In this document: positions 8,548 through 17,813 of the stretch, piece by piece
How positions within the stretch are numbered: position 1 is the first letter of the stretch
How the letters are laid out: the number at the start of each line of letters is the position of its first letter
Assembly (NCBI GenBank): GCA_942493345.1
Contig: OW818695.1
Coordinates: 2,728,001 to 2,792,000, forward strand
Source: GWE2-42-39 sp942493345
GTDB taxonomy: Bacteria > Bacteroidota > Bacteroidia > Bacteroidales > Prolixibacteraceae
Length of the DNA stretch: 64,000 bases
Direction: 5' to 3'
Program-made: the position numbers and the translations under genes
The notes under the pieces: generated by a model
Told to the model about the DNA's origin: nothing
Database searches by the model: none
Seen by the model: only the letters and a program-made list of their open reading frames with translations

Positions 8548-10071
8548 TTAGTTCCTGCTTCTTCCTTTTTCGATGATTTTTTCCAGCTTACCTTTCAGTT
8601 CTCCAACTTTTTCTGGATGTTTTTCTGCAAGGTTGACCTGCTCGTTTATGTCGTCCGATAAATTGAATAGTTGTGGTGTTTCCATCATGCCACTTTCAAT
8701 ATCCTTGTCTTTCATCCACTCGGGAGCTGTTGTGCCGGGAGTAATGTATTTCCAGTTGCCTTCTCTGAACGAGAGGACAAATGCTTCTTCTATCATAGCA
8801 TCGCGTCCCTGGGGATTTTTCCCCAACCAGGTATCCAGCATGTCGAAGCTGTCAGGGGCATCATTTTCTTCCAGTTTAACATTGGCCAGTTTTGCCAGTG
8901 AAGCAAATAAATCAACATGGTTCATCATGGCATTGCTGGTTCCGGGTTGAACAACTCCCGGCCAATAAACAATGGTCGGAACCCTTGTCCCTGCTTCGTA
9001 TGCGCTGTATTTGCCGCCGCGGAACGGTCCGCCAGGCTTGTGTTCACCACGTTTTTCAACCGCCATGTCGGCATAGCCGTCGTTAAGTACGGGGCCATTG
9101 TCGCTTGAAAAAACAATCAGTGTATTTTCAGCAATTCCCAATTCTTCGAGTGTTTTTACTATTTGTCCGGTGCACCAGTCCATCTGTGCAATCGCATCGC
9201 CGCGTGGCCCCATTGCGCTCTTCCCGACAAATTGAGGATTTGGTATACGGGGAACATGAATATCCTGGAAGGCAAAATACAGGAAGAATGGGCCATTTTT
9301 ATTTTCAGTAATAAACTTTTTAGCCTTTTGTGTCAGCACATTCGGAAATTCTTCATCGACCCACAGCGCCGATTTTCCGCCGGTCATGTAACCGATGCGG
9401 CTAACGCCATTAACAATCGTGCAACTGTGCTGCGGGTCGGCAAGTTGTTTCAGCATTTCAGGATTCGACACGCCCGTTGGCCAGTCGCCTACCATTTCAG
9501 AATAACTTACCGTGATCGGATCCGACGGGTCGAGGTTCGCAACGCGTTGGTTTTCGACAAACACACAGGGTACGCGGTCGCCGGTTGCGGGAATTAGGAA
9601 ACTGTAATCGAAGCCAATTTCGCGAGGTCCCGGTTTGATGTCGCTATTCCAGTCAATCTTTCCATCGCCAAGACCCAGGTGCCATTTGCCAACAACTGCA
9701 GTTTTGTACCCGGCTTTTTTTAATATTCCCGGTAATGTAGGAATTTCCGGTCTGACCAGTAAAGGAGCATCGCCTGGCAAGATAGCCGCTTTGTTGCGAA
9801 AAGCATATTTCCCGGTTAATAAAGAGAAACGGGAAGGAGTACAAGTTGAAGCGGCACAATGTGCATCGGTAAACATCAACCCGTTTGCAGCCATGCGATC
9901 GATATTGGGGGTTTCAACGCCCTTGGCTCCATAACAGCCTACATCGGCATACCCAAGATCATCGGCATAAACAATGATGATATTGGGTTTTATTTCAGTG
10001 GAATTTTGCTTCGGGGCAGCACATGAAAATGCGGTTGCAATAAACAGGACAGGCAAATAAAAACGATTCAT
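8548..10071 (-). CDS. Type I (formylglycine) sulfatase, lipoprotein
   Basis: A 507-residue sulfatase of the S1 family. The N-terminus MNRFYLPVLFIATAFSCAAP has a lipobox ending in Cys17, so it should be anchored in a membrane facing the periplasm or the surface. Metal ligands Asp37-Asp38 lie in VYADDLGYADVGCYG, and the formylglycine site is C77-T-P-S-R, followed by LLTGKYA. The nucleophile Cys must be converted by an anaerobic or FGE-type maturase, which is not in this window. It is the last gene of the run starting at glpD and is separated by 122 bases from the phosphatase gene. Possible substrates include sulfated glycans or sulfated glycerol-containing lipid head groups; the context suggests the second but does not prove it. 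Confidence 0.9.
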   Translation of the reverse strand: MNRFYLPVLFIATAFSCAAPKQNSTEIKPNIIIVYADDLGYADVGCYGAKGVETPNIDRMAANGLMFTDAHCAASTCTPSRFSLLTGKYAFRNKAAILPGDAPLLVRPEIPTLPGILKKAGYKTAVVGKWHLGLGDGKIDWNSDIKPGPREIGFDYSFLIPATGDRVPCVFVENQRVANLDPSDPITVSYSEMVGDWPTGVSNPEMLKQLADPQHSCTIVNGVSRIGYMTGGKSALWVDEEFPNVLTQKAKKFITENKNGPFFLYFAFQDIHVPRIPNPQFVGKSAMGPRGDAIAQMDWCTGQIVKTLEELGIAENTLIVFSSDNGPVLNDGYADMAVEKRGEHKPGGPFRGGKYSAYEAGTRVPTIVYWPGVVQPGTSNAMMNHVDLFASLAKLANVKLEENDAPDSFDMLDTWLGKNPQGRDAMIEEAFVLSFREGNWKYITPGTTAPEWMKDKDIESGMMETPQLFNLSDDINEQVNLAEKHPEKVGELKGKLEKIIEKGRSRN

Positions 10072-10193
10072 CTTTCAAATTTTTAGTTTGATAAGTTGTT
10101 GCTGGCCCAAAAGTATAAAAAAAATGTGCCCCGGCATAGATAAAACGGAATCGTTTTTATCAGGCAATACAGATGAATGCTGTTCTGAAAAAC

Positions 10194-11399
10194 TTATTTA
10201 TTGATGGAATATTCTTTTACAACGTTCCCTGAAACATCAATCAGTTTCATTCTCAAACATTTTGAATTCACACTTACTTCTGTCTGCCACACATTGGAAT
10301 TGATAAGAATCGGGAAATTATTATTTTTCTTTCCTTTGTCGATATATGAGTATTTATGAATATGACCGGAGAGCATCAAATCGATGCCGGCCTGGTTTAA
10401 AACAGGCATAAAGAGCCGTTCCACTTCAAGTGTCCCGTGCCATCCTCTTTCTTCCGGTGGCATGTGCATAAATACAATCTTTACCGGAGCCTGTTTAAAT
10501 TCGTCAGACGCAACCACTTGTTCGAGCCATTTTGCTTCTTCATCCCGGAACTGGTCTGAGGTAGACAGACCATAATAACGGATATCGCTATCCGGCTTAT
10601 CTTCACCGCTATCGATAAAAATGAAATAGGCTGGGCCATGCCTGAACGCATAATAAGCATTGTTGCCGGGTGCAGGGAAGTAGTTGAAAAATTCGTACGA
10701 GAACGAACCTCTGTTTTCGTGGTTCCCTCTCAATGCGTAAAAGGGAACTTCTGAAGCAAAAAGCTGACAGGCTGAATTCAGGTATCCGTCAATTATTTGT
10801 TGTTCCGACTCTGTCTGAGTTAACATGTCTCCGTTAAATACTACAAAATCAGCATTGTTCTTCCGTACGTTTTTTGTTAGCTGTCTGAAAAGAGAATCAT
10901 TTCCGTGAATGTCGTTCACCATTACAAAGCGGATTTCATCTTTATCCGGATCAAGTGTTTTTACCGTGTATGGTAAATCTCTTTTTATATCGCTTCCGAA
11001 ACTATCGCCCAGAACTACCCGTTTATTTCCTTCGTCAAGCAACAGCGCCTGCTGGAAAATGCGGTAGCGGTAGCTTGTTCCTTTCTGAAGCCCGGTTACC
11101 GGCACCCGGTGTAACTTACCGATTAAGCGCCGGCCATACAGCGATTGATAATATTTTGGACGTTCCTTTGCATAGAAGTGAGTCCCGTCGTCGGGAGCAA
11201 CTTCGACCCAAACAGCGGCATCAACATTCGTTGTCCATACAACCGTAAATTCATTTTGACCAACTGCCTGGACCCAAGGGCCACAAATAATCTTGGCAGA
11301 AGGTATTGTGTTGTATTCGAGATGCTTACTTGTGTCTGTGTTTTGAGCTACAACAGCCTCAAAACACAAAAGCAGCAAGATGAATGTTGATAGTTTCAT
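10194..11399 (-). CDS. Secreted purple-acid-phosphatase-like metallophosphoesterase
   Basis: 401 residues: signal peptide (MKLSTFILLLLCFEAVVAQ), an N-terminal fibronectin-like domain of the purple acid phosphatase type (roughly residues 35-145, including FTVVWTTNVDAAVWVEV), then a calcineurin-like phosphoesterase domain. All metal motifs are present: VNDIHG, FNGDML, RGNHE, FMHMPPEE and SGHIHKYS. It should hydrolyse a phosphomonoester or diester outside the cytoplasm. Its start lies only 4 bases after the stop of the antiporter gene upstream, so the two are almost certainly co-transcribed, and it may release inorganic phosphate or glycerol from glycerophosphate esters. Family call is firm; the substrate is inferred from neighbours only. 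Confidence 0.9.
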   Translation of the reverse strand: MKLSTFILLLLCFEAVVAQNTDTSKHLEYNTIPSAKIICGPWVQAVGQNEFTVVWTTNVDAAVWVEVAPDDGTHFYAKERPKYYQSLYGRRLIGKLHRVPVTGLQKGTSYRYRIFQQALLLDEGNKRVVLGDSFGSDIKRDLPYTVKTLDPDKDEIRFVMVNDIHGNDSLFRQLTKNVRKNNADFVVFNGDMLTQTESEQQIIDGYLNSACQLFASEVPFYALRGNHENRGSFSYEFFNYFPAPGNNAYYAFRHGPAYFIFIDSGEDKPDSDIRYYGLSTSDQFRDEEAKWLEQVVASDEFKQAPVKIVFMHMPPEERGWHGTLEVERLFMPVLNQAGIDLMLSGHIHKYSYIDKGKKNNNFPILINSNVWQTEVSVNSKCLRMKLIDVSGNVVKEYSINK

Positions 11400-11403
11400 G
11401 TGT

Positions 11404-12750
11404 TTATTTTTTATTTTTTAAGTCAACGATATGTCCTGCGTTCCATGTAAAAGCAAATAGAATTGTAGCGATTGCACCGGCAACAACCAAAGTCAGGAAT
11501 CCCATCGTCCATCCCCAATGGGTAACAATTATACCCAGTCCCCATCCAGAGAGGATGGTACTCATGTACCCAAAGAATCCTGTCAACCCGACAGCTGTTG
11601 CTGCTGCCCTTTTGGTGGCCAGGTTGGTGGCAATAATTGCTACCAGCGTTTGTGGTCCGTAGATGGAGAATCCGATAACGCAAAGCAGGATACTGTAAAC
11701 GAGTTTATTCTCGATGGGCAGTTTCCAGAATAGGAGCACAGCTATTGTGCAAACAAACATGTAGATAACAGCAGCTCGTCCTCCGCGACCTTTGAATACG
11801 CGATCCATTAGCCATCCACTGGTCAGAATTCCTGCTATGCCGGCTATTTCGAACCCTGCCACCAACCAACTTGCATCTTGCAGATTGACCCCCTTCATCT
11901 CGGTCAAGAACGTTGGACCCCAGTCTAGTATTACATACCGAATAGTATACAAAAAAAGATTGGCTAAAGAGACGATCCATATAATAGGATTGCCGAATAC
12001 ATTTTTCCGTATAAAAGCTTTGAAAGAAAGTTCGTCGCCCGATTCTGTTTTTTGTTCAACTACCAATTCTCCATGGTATTCTTCAACAGGAGGAAGCCCC
12101 ATTGATTCGGGTCTGTCGCGCAATCGGTTGAGGACAAATAGAGCGCCCAAAACAGCCAGTGCAGAAGGAACAAAGAAACAATAACGCCAGTCATAGGTTA
12201 CCAGAAATCCATTTAATACCAACACGAGTGAAGCACCGATAGAAACCGATGTATTGCAGATCGCGAATTTAACACCGCGCTCTTTTGGTGAAAACCAGTT
12301 TGAAAGTATATTGGTTGCAGCCGGCCATCCCATTCCCTGGAACCAACCATTTAAGAGCCAGAACAATCCGAAGGCTATAACCCCGCTGCTTAATCCAAAA
12401 AAGAGGCTCATCATTGCTGACATAAACAATCCGATGAACATAAAATAGCGTGGGTTGGCACGGTCGGCTAAAACACCGTTAGCAAATTTAGAAATACCGT
12501 AAAGAACTCCATGTAGAGTGAGAAATAATCCCAGGTCGGTTTTCGATATTCCTAATTCGTTCTCAATTGCAGGCATTGCAATCGATAAATTCTTTCGCAC
12601 AAAATAGAAAAGGGCATATCCAACAATAGCTGAATACATTACCCTGGTGCGCCAGTATTTATATTTTTCGTTAATCTCATTCTGATCTGTAATCAGATTG
12701 GCGGAGGAAGGGGCTGCTTTTAAAAGGTTAAACAATTTACTTAGCGCCAT
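11404..12750 (-). CDS. OPA-type MFS antiporter (GlpT/UhpT-like phosphate-ester carrier)
   Basis: 448 residues from the chosen start, with about 12 membrane segments. The start is placed at MALSKLFNLLK because GGAGGG sits 8-13 bases upstream on the minus strand, which is unusual for this phylum; a frame-open extension to 12882 looks like leader. Sequence such as FVRKNLSIAMP, LFWLLNGWFQGMGWPAATN and NWFSPKERGVKFAI matches the organophosphate:phosphate antiporter family (GlpT, UhpT, PgtP). It is predicted to exchange a phosphorylated organic compound for inorganic phosphate across the inner membrane. With GlpD, a GDPD and a G1P dehydrogenase in the same run, glycerol phosphate is the most likely cargo. 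It is followed at once by the phosphatase gene. Confidence 0.85.
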   Translation of the reverse strand: MALSKLFNLLKAAPSSANLITDQNEINEKYKYWRTRVMYSAIVGYALFYFVRKNLSIAMPAIENELGISKTDLGLFLTLHGVLYGISKFANGVLADRANPRYFMFIGLFMSAMMSLFFGLSSGVIAFGLFWLLNGWFQGMGWPAATNILSNWFSPKERGVKFAICNTSVSIGASLVLVLNGFLVTYDWRYCFFVPSALAVLGALFVLNRLRDRPESMGLPPVEEYHGELVVEQKTESGDELSFKAFIRKNVFGNPIIWIVSLANLFLYTIRYVILDWGPTFLTEMKGVNLQDASWLVAGFEIAGIAGILTSGWLMDRVFKGRGGRAAVIYMFVCTIAVLLFWKLPIENKLVYSILLCVIGFSIYGPQTLVAIIATNLATKRAAATAVGLTGFFGYMSTILSGWGLGIIVTHWGWTMGFLTLVVAGAIATILFAFTWNAGHIVDLKNKK

Positions 12751-12964
12751 ACCATTGCCCTCCATTTTTTTTACAGAATCCTTTTTCTTCAAACAAAGGA
12801 TATGTGTAGTTAACCCTATATACGGACACCAGAAACAGATCTTGTCTGGTTTCATCCATGACCGTATTATTCCAAAATGCAAATAATCTCTGCTGTAGTT
12901 TCACTAATAATATCTCTCGTTTCATTTTGATTCCTGCTTTTTAGTCTTTTTGCTACGATAAATT

Positions 12965-14230
12965 TTATTTTTTTTGAATATTTAATTCCATGTGGTGCGC
13001 TGTTTTTGCATTATCTGGCAATGTAATAAACCGGGTAAGGAAAGCGCCGAAGAAATAAAGTCCGGCAAGAATCCAGATCACTCCTTCTCCTCCAATTAGT
13101 CCAATGAATGCACCAACGATAGCCGGACCAACAAAAACAGGCAATCCGGCTCCAAGGTTTAAGACAGAAACAGCAGCCCCTTTATCGGTTTTTACAAGAG
13201 ATGGCATCAAGGCCGACAACGGGACATATCCGGCCAGAAGCGCACCCCACAGTACACCAGCCAGCATTACAATCCAGAAGTTGCCCGAAGAAAATTGTGG
13301 TGAATAATAGAAGAGTAGGGTAGTGATACCACATCCGACCCCACCAAACCACATGATCGTGTTTTTCCAGCCAATCTGGTCGCCCACAAAACCGAAAATC
13401 AGGTTAAATATGATGTTGGCAGTAAATATGGTTCCCCAAATTTGTAACCATTCGGTAGTAGAAAATCCGTATTCGGCCATATACATCGGTAAAAACACAG
13501 GGAAAGCAAATTGTGCCGTTGTGTTAATCACCCGTATAATCCCGCCAATAAGGACTTTCGGTTCTTCTTTCATGATGGTTATACCTTTGAGCAATTCTTT
13601 CATTTTTTCTTTTGTGCTGCTTCTTGCAGACATTTGCTGTTTCGATTTATTCAAAATCAAGGCAAAAAAAGCGCCGAGCAACGCCCATACAACAGAAGTC
13701 CAAAGAGTATTTAAATTACCAAACCGATCGATTGCCCAGCTGGAATAATAAGCGCCAAGAACATTTAGTCCTCCGGTAAAAACAAACCAAAACCAACCGA
13801 CAGCTCTTCCCAAGGTTTCACGGGGGGCGCTATAAGCAATCCATACCAAAAATGAATAGGCGAACAAAGGATAGCCGAATCCTCTCAATGCGTAAGTGCA
13901 TAACATCAACGTATAATCAAGGGAGGGAACCGAGAAACCTACAAATCCGACAGTTCCAAGTAAATAAAGAACAAGTCCCATCGACATGGTTTTTTTAACG
14001 CCATAGGCTTCGGCCAGTACTCCTGAAAACCAGGCTGAAATAGCAATGGTTATCCCGTAAACGGTAAATAATAAGGCTGATTGCTGGATCGACAGGCCTC
14101 GTTCCACAAGATACGGGCTTAACCATCCCTGTTCAATACCATCACCCATCATAAAAATCAGAATACCAAAATACGCCCAGGCCAATTGCTTCGGTAATCC
14201 TACTTTGTTAAAAAAAGGTTTGTTGTTCAT
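12965..14230 (-). CDS. MFS transporter, polyol-permease-like
   Basis: 421 residues from MNNKPFFNKVGLPK; an ATG 16 codons further upstream is possible. About 12 membrane segments. The segment MGDGIEQGWLSPYLVERGL resembles, from memory, the ribitol/arabitol permeases (RbtT/DalT), and RGFGYPLFAYSFLVWIAY is also typical of that group. The likely cargo is a polyol, perhaps glycerol or another small alcohol released from a phosphodiester. It lies between the HAD phosphatase and the OPA antiporter, all on the minus strand, with gaps of 187 and 214 bases, so an internal promoter is possible. The subfamily assignment is moderate; the MFS assignment is firm. Confidence 0.75.
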   Translation of the reverse strand: MNNKPFFNKVGLPKQLAWAYFGILIFMMGDGIEQGWLSPYLVERGLSIQQSALLFTVYGITIAISAWFSGVLAEAYGVKKTMSMGLVLYLLGTVGFVGFSVPSLDYTLMLCTYALRGFGYPLFAYSFLVWIAYSAPRETLGRAVGWFWFVFTGGLNVLGAYYSSWAIDRFGNLNTLWTSVVWALLGAFFALILNKSKQQMSARSSTKEKMKELLKGITIMKEEPKVLIGGIIRVINTTAQFAFPVFLPMYMAEYGFSTTEWLQIWGTIFTANIIFNLIFGFVGDQIGWKNTIMWFGGVGCGITTLLFYYSPQFSSGNFWIVMLAGVLWGALLAGYVPLSALMPSLVKTDKGAAVSVLNLGAGLPVFVGPAIVGAFIGLIGGEGVIWILAGLYFFGAFLTRFITLPDNAKTAHHMELNIQKK

Positions 14231-14417
14231 CCGGAAGAATTTAGTTATTTGTTTAGTATACTGTGCGTTTAAAAACACACAAGTTATGTTTTAATATGAT
14301 TTGATAGATTAAAAATCATTAATGATGTAAGTGTCTGGTAATATTTTGTTTTTTAATTCAATAGATTTTTTTTGCATAAATCAATAATAACCCCCAGAAG
14401 GATTTTTATATTTTAGC

Positions 14418-15296
14418 TTACTTTCTCGATTCTATAAGTATTTCTCCAAACACACTCAATGCATCGGCTATTATGTCAGGACGAAAATCTGAATGGTTGA
14501 CATCTTCGAGAGAACTTTCACCTGTTAATACTAATACTCCCAATGCCTTTGCTTCCAGCGCCATTCTCAGGTCGGTATAAAGACGGTCGCCAACCATTGC
14601 AACCTGCGATGCCTGAAGTTTGTATTTCTGCAATATCCCATCCAACATTCGGGGATCCGGTTTTCCTGCGACGGCATCGGGGATTCGTCCGGTTGCTTCT
14701 TCCAGGCATGAACAGATGGATCCACAGTCAACTAAAATGGTAGGTTGATCGGTTGGGCAAACTTTATCCGGATTGGTTGCGATATACGGCAAGCCTTGTC
14801 CGATCCACCATGCTGCACGGCAAAGACGGGAATATACCAACGACATGTCGAACGCAACGACTACGGCATCCGGACGGTCGTTCGCATCATCTGTCGATGA
14901 TTCATATCCTGCATTCTCAAATTCCCTGATCATGCTCGGCGTCCCCAGCATAAACAATCGTTTGGCCTCGGGGAAATGGTGCTTCAGATATTCAATTGTA
15001 GCTTGTGCCGAAGTATATATTTCTTCTTTGGTTGCCGATATTCCCATTTTTTCCAGGTGCATTAAATAATCATTGATGCTTTTGGATGGGTTATTGGTTA
15101 AGAAAGAATAACTGATATTCATTTCCTTCAATTTATTCAGGAAAGGGATGGTAAACGGAAATAAGGTTTTCCCGTTATAAATAGTACCATCCATGTCCAA
15201 CGCAACATGTTTAATATTTTTCAATTTGTTTTGCAAATCAGTAGAGTTATTAATCCCCATCTGATCGAAATATTTGTATTCAGATATATTTGTCAT
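14418..15296 (-). CDS. HAD-IIA phosphatase, NagD/AraL-like
   Basis: A 292-residue haloacid-dehalogenase-type phosphatase without an export signal, so cytoplasmic. Motif I is DMDGT (Asp34 and Asp36), motif II lies in FLTNNPSKS, motif III is the lysine in AGKPDPRM, and motif IV is GDRLYTD. The cap between motifs II and III is the large C2 type of NagD, AraL and eukaryotic phosphoglycolate/glycerol-3-phosphate phosphatases. It is adjacent to the sn-glycerol-1-phosphate dehydrogenase gene. In Bacillus subtilis AraL and AraM, members of the same two families, are also neighbours. Likely substrates are small sugar or glycerol phosphates, possibly to relieve phosphate-ester stress. No substrate can be read from the sequence. 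Confidence 0.85.
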   Translation of the reverse strand: MTNISEYKYFDQMGINNSTDLQNKLKNIKHVALDMDGTIYNGKTLFPFTIPFLNKLKEMNISYSFLTNNPSKSINDYLMHLEKMGISATKEEIYTSAQATIEYLKHHFPEAKRLFMLGTPSMIREFENAGYESSTDDANDRPDAVVVAFDMSLVYSRLCRAAWWIGQGLPYIATNPDKVCPTDQPTILVDCGSICSCLEEATGRIPDAVAGKPDPRMLDGILQKYKLQASQVAMVGDRLYTDLRMALEAKALGVLVLTGESSLEDVNHSDFRPDIIADALSVFGEILIESRK

Positions 15297-15424
15297 ATTT
15301 TAAAATTAATCGTCATAACCACTTGCTTTAGTCTTCCATGTCAATGCAAACACCAGGAGTCCCGTTCATTCCGAGAATAATTAATGCCCCGGTGGCATCG
15401 CCGAATAGCTATCCTGATTGTTTT

Positions 15425-16759
15425 TTATATTTCCCAGATTCCGCCTTTTCCGAACAACCCGTCCAGCCACTTATCGGTGAGGTTTGTACGAACGGCCAGA
15501 TCAAGAACTGTAAACCTGCGGCGAATGTACTGCGAACGGATAAATGTTTCGCGCAAACGGGCTCTCGATATTCCTATTTCTTCAGGCTCGGTGGGGGCGC
15601 CAACCAGTTTCAACCGTTTCTTTGCCTCTGTATACGGAACCAGTTGTTGTTGCAGTTCTGCTTTTATTTCAGGCCATTTTTGCACCAGTAAATTCAACTG
15701 ATCAGCTAATGCTTCGCGGGAAATATATTTTGCCTTTGTTTCCTGTGCCCCGATTTCAGGGAAGTCGGTTCCTTCAAAAATTTTCAGGGACTGTTCTTCT
15801 AATGTTTCCGGAGTTGGCCAAGCATTGCAACATGCTTCCACGTCAAGTTTGTCGATGGGCGTTTTGAGGATTTGTTCGTAGAAAGCCAGTATCGACAATG
15901 TGCCAATGCTTACCTGGAAACCATGGGAAACATGCTCGCCGTTGTTCAGATGGTTCTCCATGTTCCATAAATGGCTGAACTGATGTTCAGCCCCGGAAGC
16001 AGGACGGCTTGTTTTGTGCCATTGCATGGCAAAACCACCCAACATCAGACCTTCGGTTAATTTGGAAATAGCTTCTGTATTGCCGGCTTGTACTCCTTGT
16101 GGATCCGATAGTGAATCGTGCAACCCATCCTGTACAATTGACCATGCCTGTTTGTCGATTGGTTCCACATTCAGTTTGTCGGACAAAATCCAGTCGGCTC
16201 CTGCAGTTATTTTGGCAAACAGGTCAGCATAACCAGATGCAGTCATTGTCGAAGGAGCTTCAATGATGATGTCAATATCTGCCAGACATGCCTGCGGAGC
16301 AGGGCAATTGAATGTTTGTTTCGCCCCATTGGCAGTAATAGATGCCCCAAATGAGGTATAACCATCCATTGATGCGGCAGTAGCAACGCACATATACCTT
16401 CTTCCGGTCAGATGAGAGGCTAGTTTGGTCAGGTCGTTGATGGTCCCCGATCCGACAGCAACAGGTATTGCCTCATTTGTTTTCAGAAAAGCGGTCAACT
16501 GATCAATGTATGAATATTCTGCATGAAGTTCGGGATCATCAAAAACAAAAGGTTCTACCTGATCGATTCCCTGCCCTTTAAAGGCTTCATAAACAACAGC
16601 TCCTGCTACTCTGTAGGTGTTGTTGTCAGCTATTATTACAGCTGTTTTTCCGGGGAACTGTTCTTTAAACAATTCAGGAACCTGCACTAATATGCCTGAT
16701 CCAATACGAAGTGCCTGTGTTTCATTTGCTGCTTTAAGCGCATTTTCAATTTTCGACAT
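15425..16759 (-). CDS. sn-Glycerol-1-phosphate dehydrogenase (AraM/EgsA-like)
   Basis: A 444-residue NAD(P)-dependent, iron-containing-alcohol-dehydrogenase-fold enzyme that interconverts sn-glycerol-1-phosphate and dihydroxyacetone phosphate. Family features: the glycine-rich nucleotide site VAVGSGTINDLTK (about residues 100-112), the stretch ATAASMDGYTSFGAS, the metal-binding region ASGYADLFAK, and histidines in GAEHQFSHLWNME and EHVSHGFQVSIG. It is longer than B. subtilis AraM (about 394), with an extra C-terminal helical part. It starts 15 bases after the stop of the glycerophosphodiesterase gene, so they form one transcript. G1P is the archaeal lipid backbone, and some bacteria use it for prenylglyceryl ethers, so a biosynthetic role is the main alternative. 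The glpD/GlpR context favours catabolism. Confidence 0.85.
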   Translation of the reverse strand: MSKIENALKAANETQALRIGSGILVQVPELFKEQFPGKTAVIIADNNTYRVAGAVVYEAFKGQGIDQVEPFVFDDPELHAEYSYIDQLTAFLKTNEAIPVAVGSGTINDLTKLASHLTGRRYMCVATAASMDGYTSFGASITANGAKQTFNCPAPQACLADIDIIIEAPSTMTASGYADLFAKITAGADWILSDKLNVEPIDKQAWSIVQDGLHDSLSDPQGVQAGNTEAISKLTEGLMLGGFAMQWHKTSRPASGAEHQFSHLWNMENHLNNGEHVSHGFQVSIGTLSILAFYEQILKTPIDKLDVEACCNAWPTPETLEEQSLKIFEGTDFPEIGAQETKAKYISREALADQLNLLVQKWPEIKAELQQQLVPYTEAKKRLKLVGAPTEPEEIGISRARLRETFIRSQYIRRRFTVLDLAVRTNLTDKWLDGLFGKGGIWEI

Positions 16760-16773
16760 GATTGTATCCTAAT

Positions 16774-17706
16774 TTAATTTGATTGGAGTATTGCCCATAT
16801 TTCAGTCGGAATGTCTGATTCGATGACATCCGGTTGTTTCTTTATATCTTCTTTGTATGCTTTTTCGCGTTCGTCGGAAGTCTTTAGTTTATCGTGTGTA
16901 GGCGCGTATGAGACCATGCATTTCACCCCTTTTGATCGTAAGGAATCGACTATTTTTTCATTCGTCTCATCAATTGTGTAGCCCACGTACGCAATCATGT
17001 TTTCCCATGGAACCCCTGCGTTTGAAATGTCTTGATATTCTTTATCATTACGCACAAAAGCCGACATCATAATGCCGGGGAAACGGTCGTGATAATATCG
17101 GGCCTGAGCGCTTGTGTGTACGGTCAGCATCACATGTTTTTGTGCCTTGTGTTTTTTTATCAAAGCCACAACTGTTTTCATCGGAACATCTTTTTTGTCC
17201 AGATTGATAATCGTTTTTCCCCTGCTCCAAATGATGGCTTCTTCCAATGTTGGTATTTTATATGGAGTAACGTTCCCTTCACTATCCCTCAATCGTAACG
17301 ATTGTAGTTCTGCCCAGATATAATCCGACAGCTTTCCTTTGCCGGTAGTTGTCCGGTCTAATGTTGCATCATGCATCAAAACGGCAACACTATCTTTCGT
17401 CATTCTTGGGTCGATCTCGAAAATCGCAGGCATCTTGTCCAAAACATTTTGAAACCCTTCCAGACTATTTTCGGGGAAATTTTTTTCACGTCCACCACGG
17501 TGTCCGCTAACTAAAATTGATCCATTTCGTTTATAGCTGAAGAAATTTTGCAACTCTTTCGTGTTTTTGAAGCTAATATAATTGTCTTTTCTCCCCTGAG
17601 CTAATAGTTTAGATCCAAAAGAGATTGGAATAACAAAAAGCAAAACTGCGATAATTTTTAAAAGTGACAATTTTAATGCCATCGCCTTTCTTTTGAATTC
17701 TTTCAT
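16774..17706 (-). CDS. glpQ: Exported glycerophosphodiester phosphodiesterase
   Basis: 310 residues, GDPD family. An N-terminal hydrophobic segment (LKIIAVLLFVIPISFGSKLLAQ) should export it to the periplasm or anchor it. Catalytic and metal residues are present: His69-Arg70 in SGHRGG, Glu97 and Asp99 in FEIDPRM, and His112-Asp113 in LMHDATLDRTT. It cleaves glycerophosphodiesters (deacylated phospholipids, teichoic acid units) into glycerol phosphate and an alcohol. It is placed between glpD (108 bases upstream) and the G1P dehydrogenase gene (15 bases downstream), which supports supply of glycerol phosphate to both dehydrogenases. The gene symbol is by function; orthology to E. coli GlpQ is not established. 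Confidence 0.9.
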   Translation of the reverse strand: MKEFKRKAMALKLSLLKIIAVLLFVIPISFGSKLLAQGRKDNYISFKNTKELQNFFSYKRNGSILVSGHRGGREKNFPENSLEGFQNVLDKMPAIFEIDPRMTKDSVAVLMHDATLDRTTTGKGKLSDYIWAELQSLRLRDSEGNVTPYKIPTLEEAIIWSRGKTIINLDKKDVPMKTVVALIKKHKAQKHVMLTVHTSAQARYYHDRFPGIMMSAFVRNDKEYQDISNAGVPWENMIAYVGYTIDETNEKIVDSLRSKGVKCMVSYAPTHDKLKTSDEREKAYKEDIKKQPDVIESDIPTEIWAILQSN

Positions 17707-17813
17707 TTCTTTGATATTTGATTTCTCTTTTGTTTCTTAATTATTCTGTTTGTCTTCTTTTGTGTGCTAAAATAGTTTTTTATTGTTGCAAATATGTATG
17801 TTTTAAAATTAAA

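Noticed and set aside
15338..15424. A 26-codon minus-strand stop-to-stop stretch (LFGDATGALIILGMNGTPG...) between the G1P dehydrogenase and HAD genes that looks like the tail of a lost gene.
   Set aside because: Too short to distinguish from chance, and I recognise no family; only a database search for the tail could decide.
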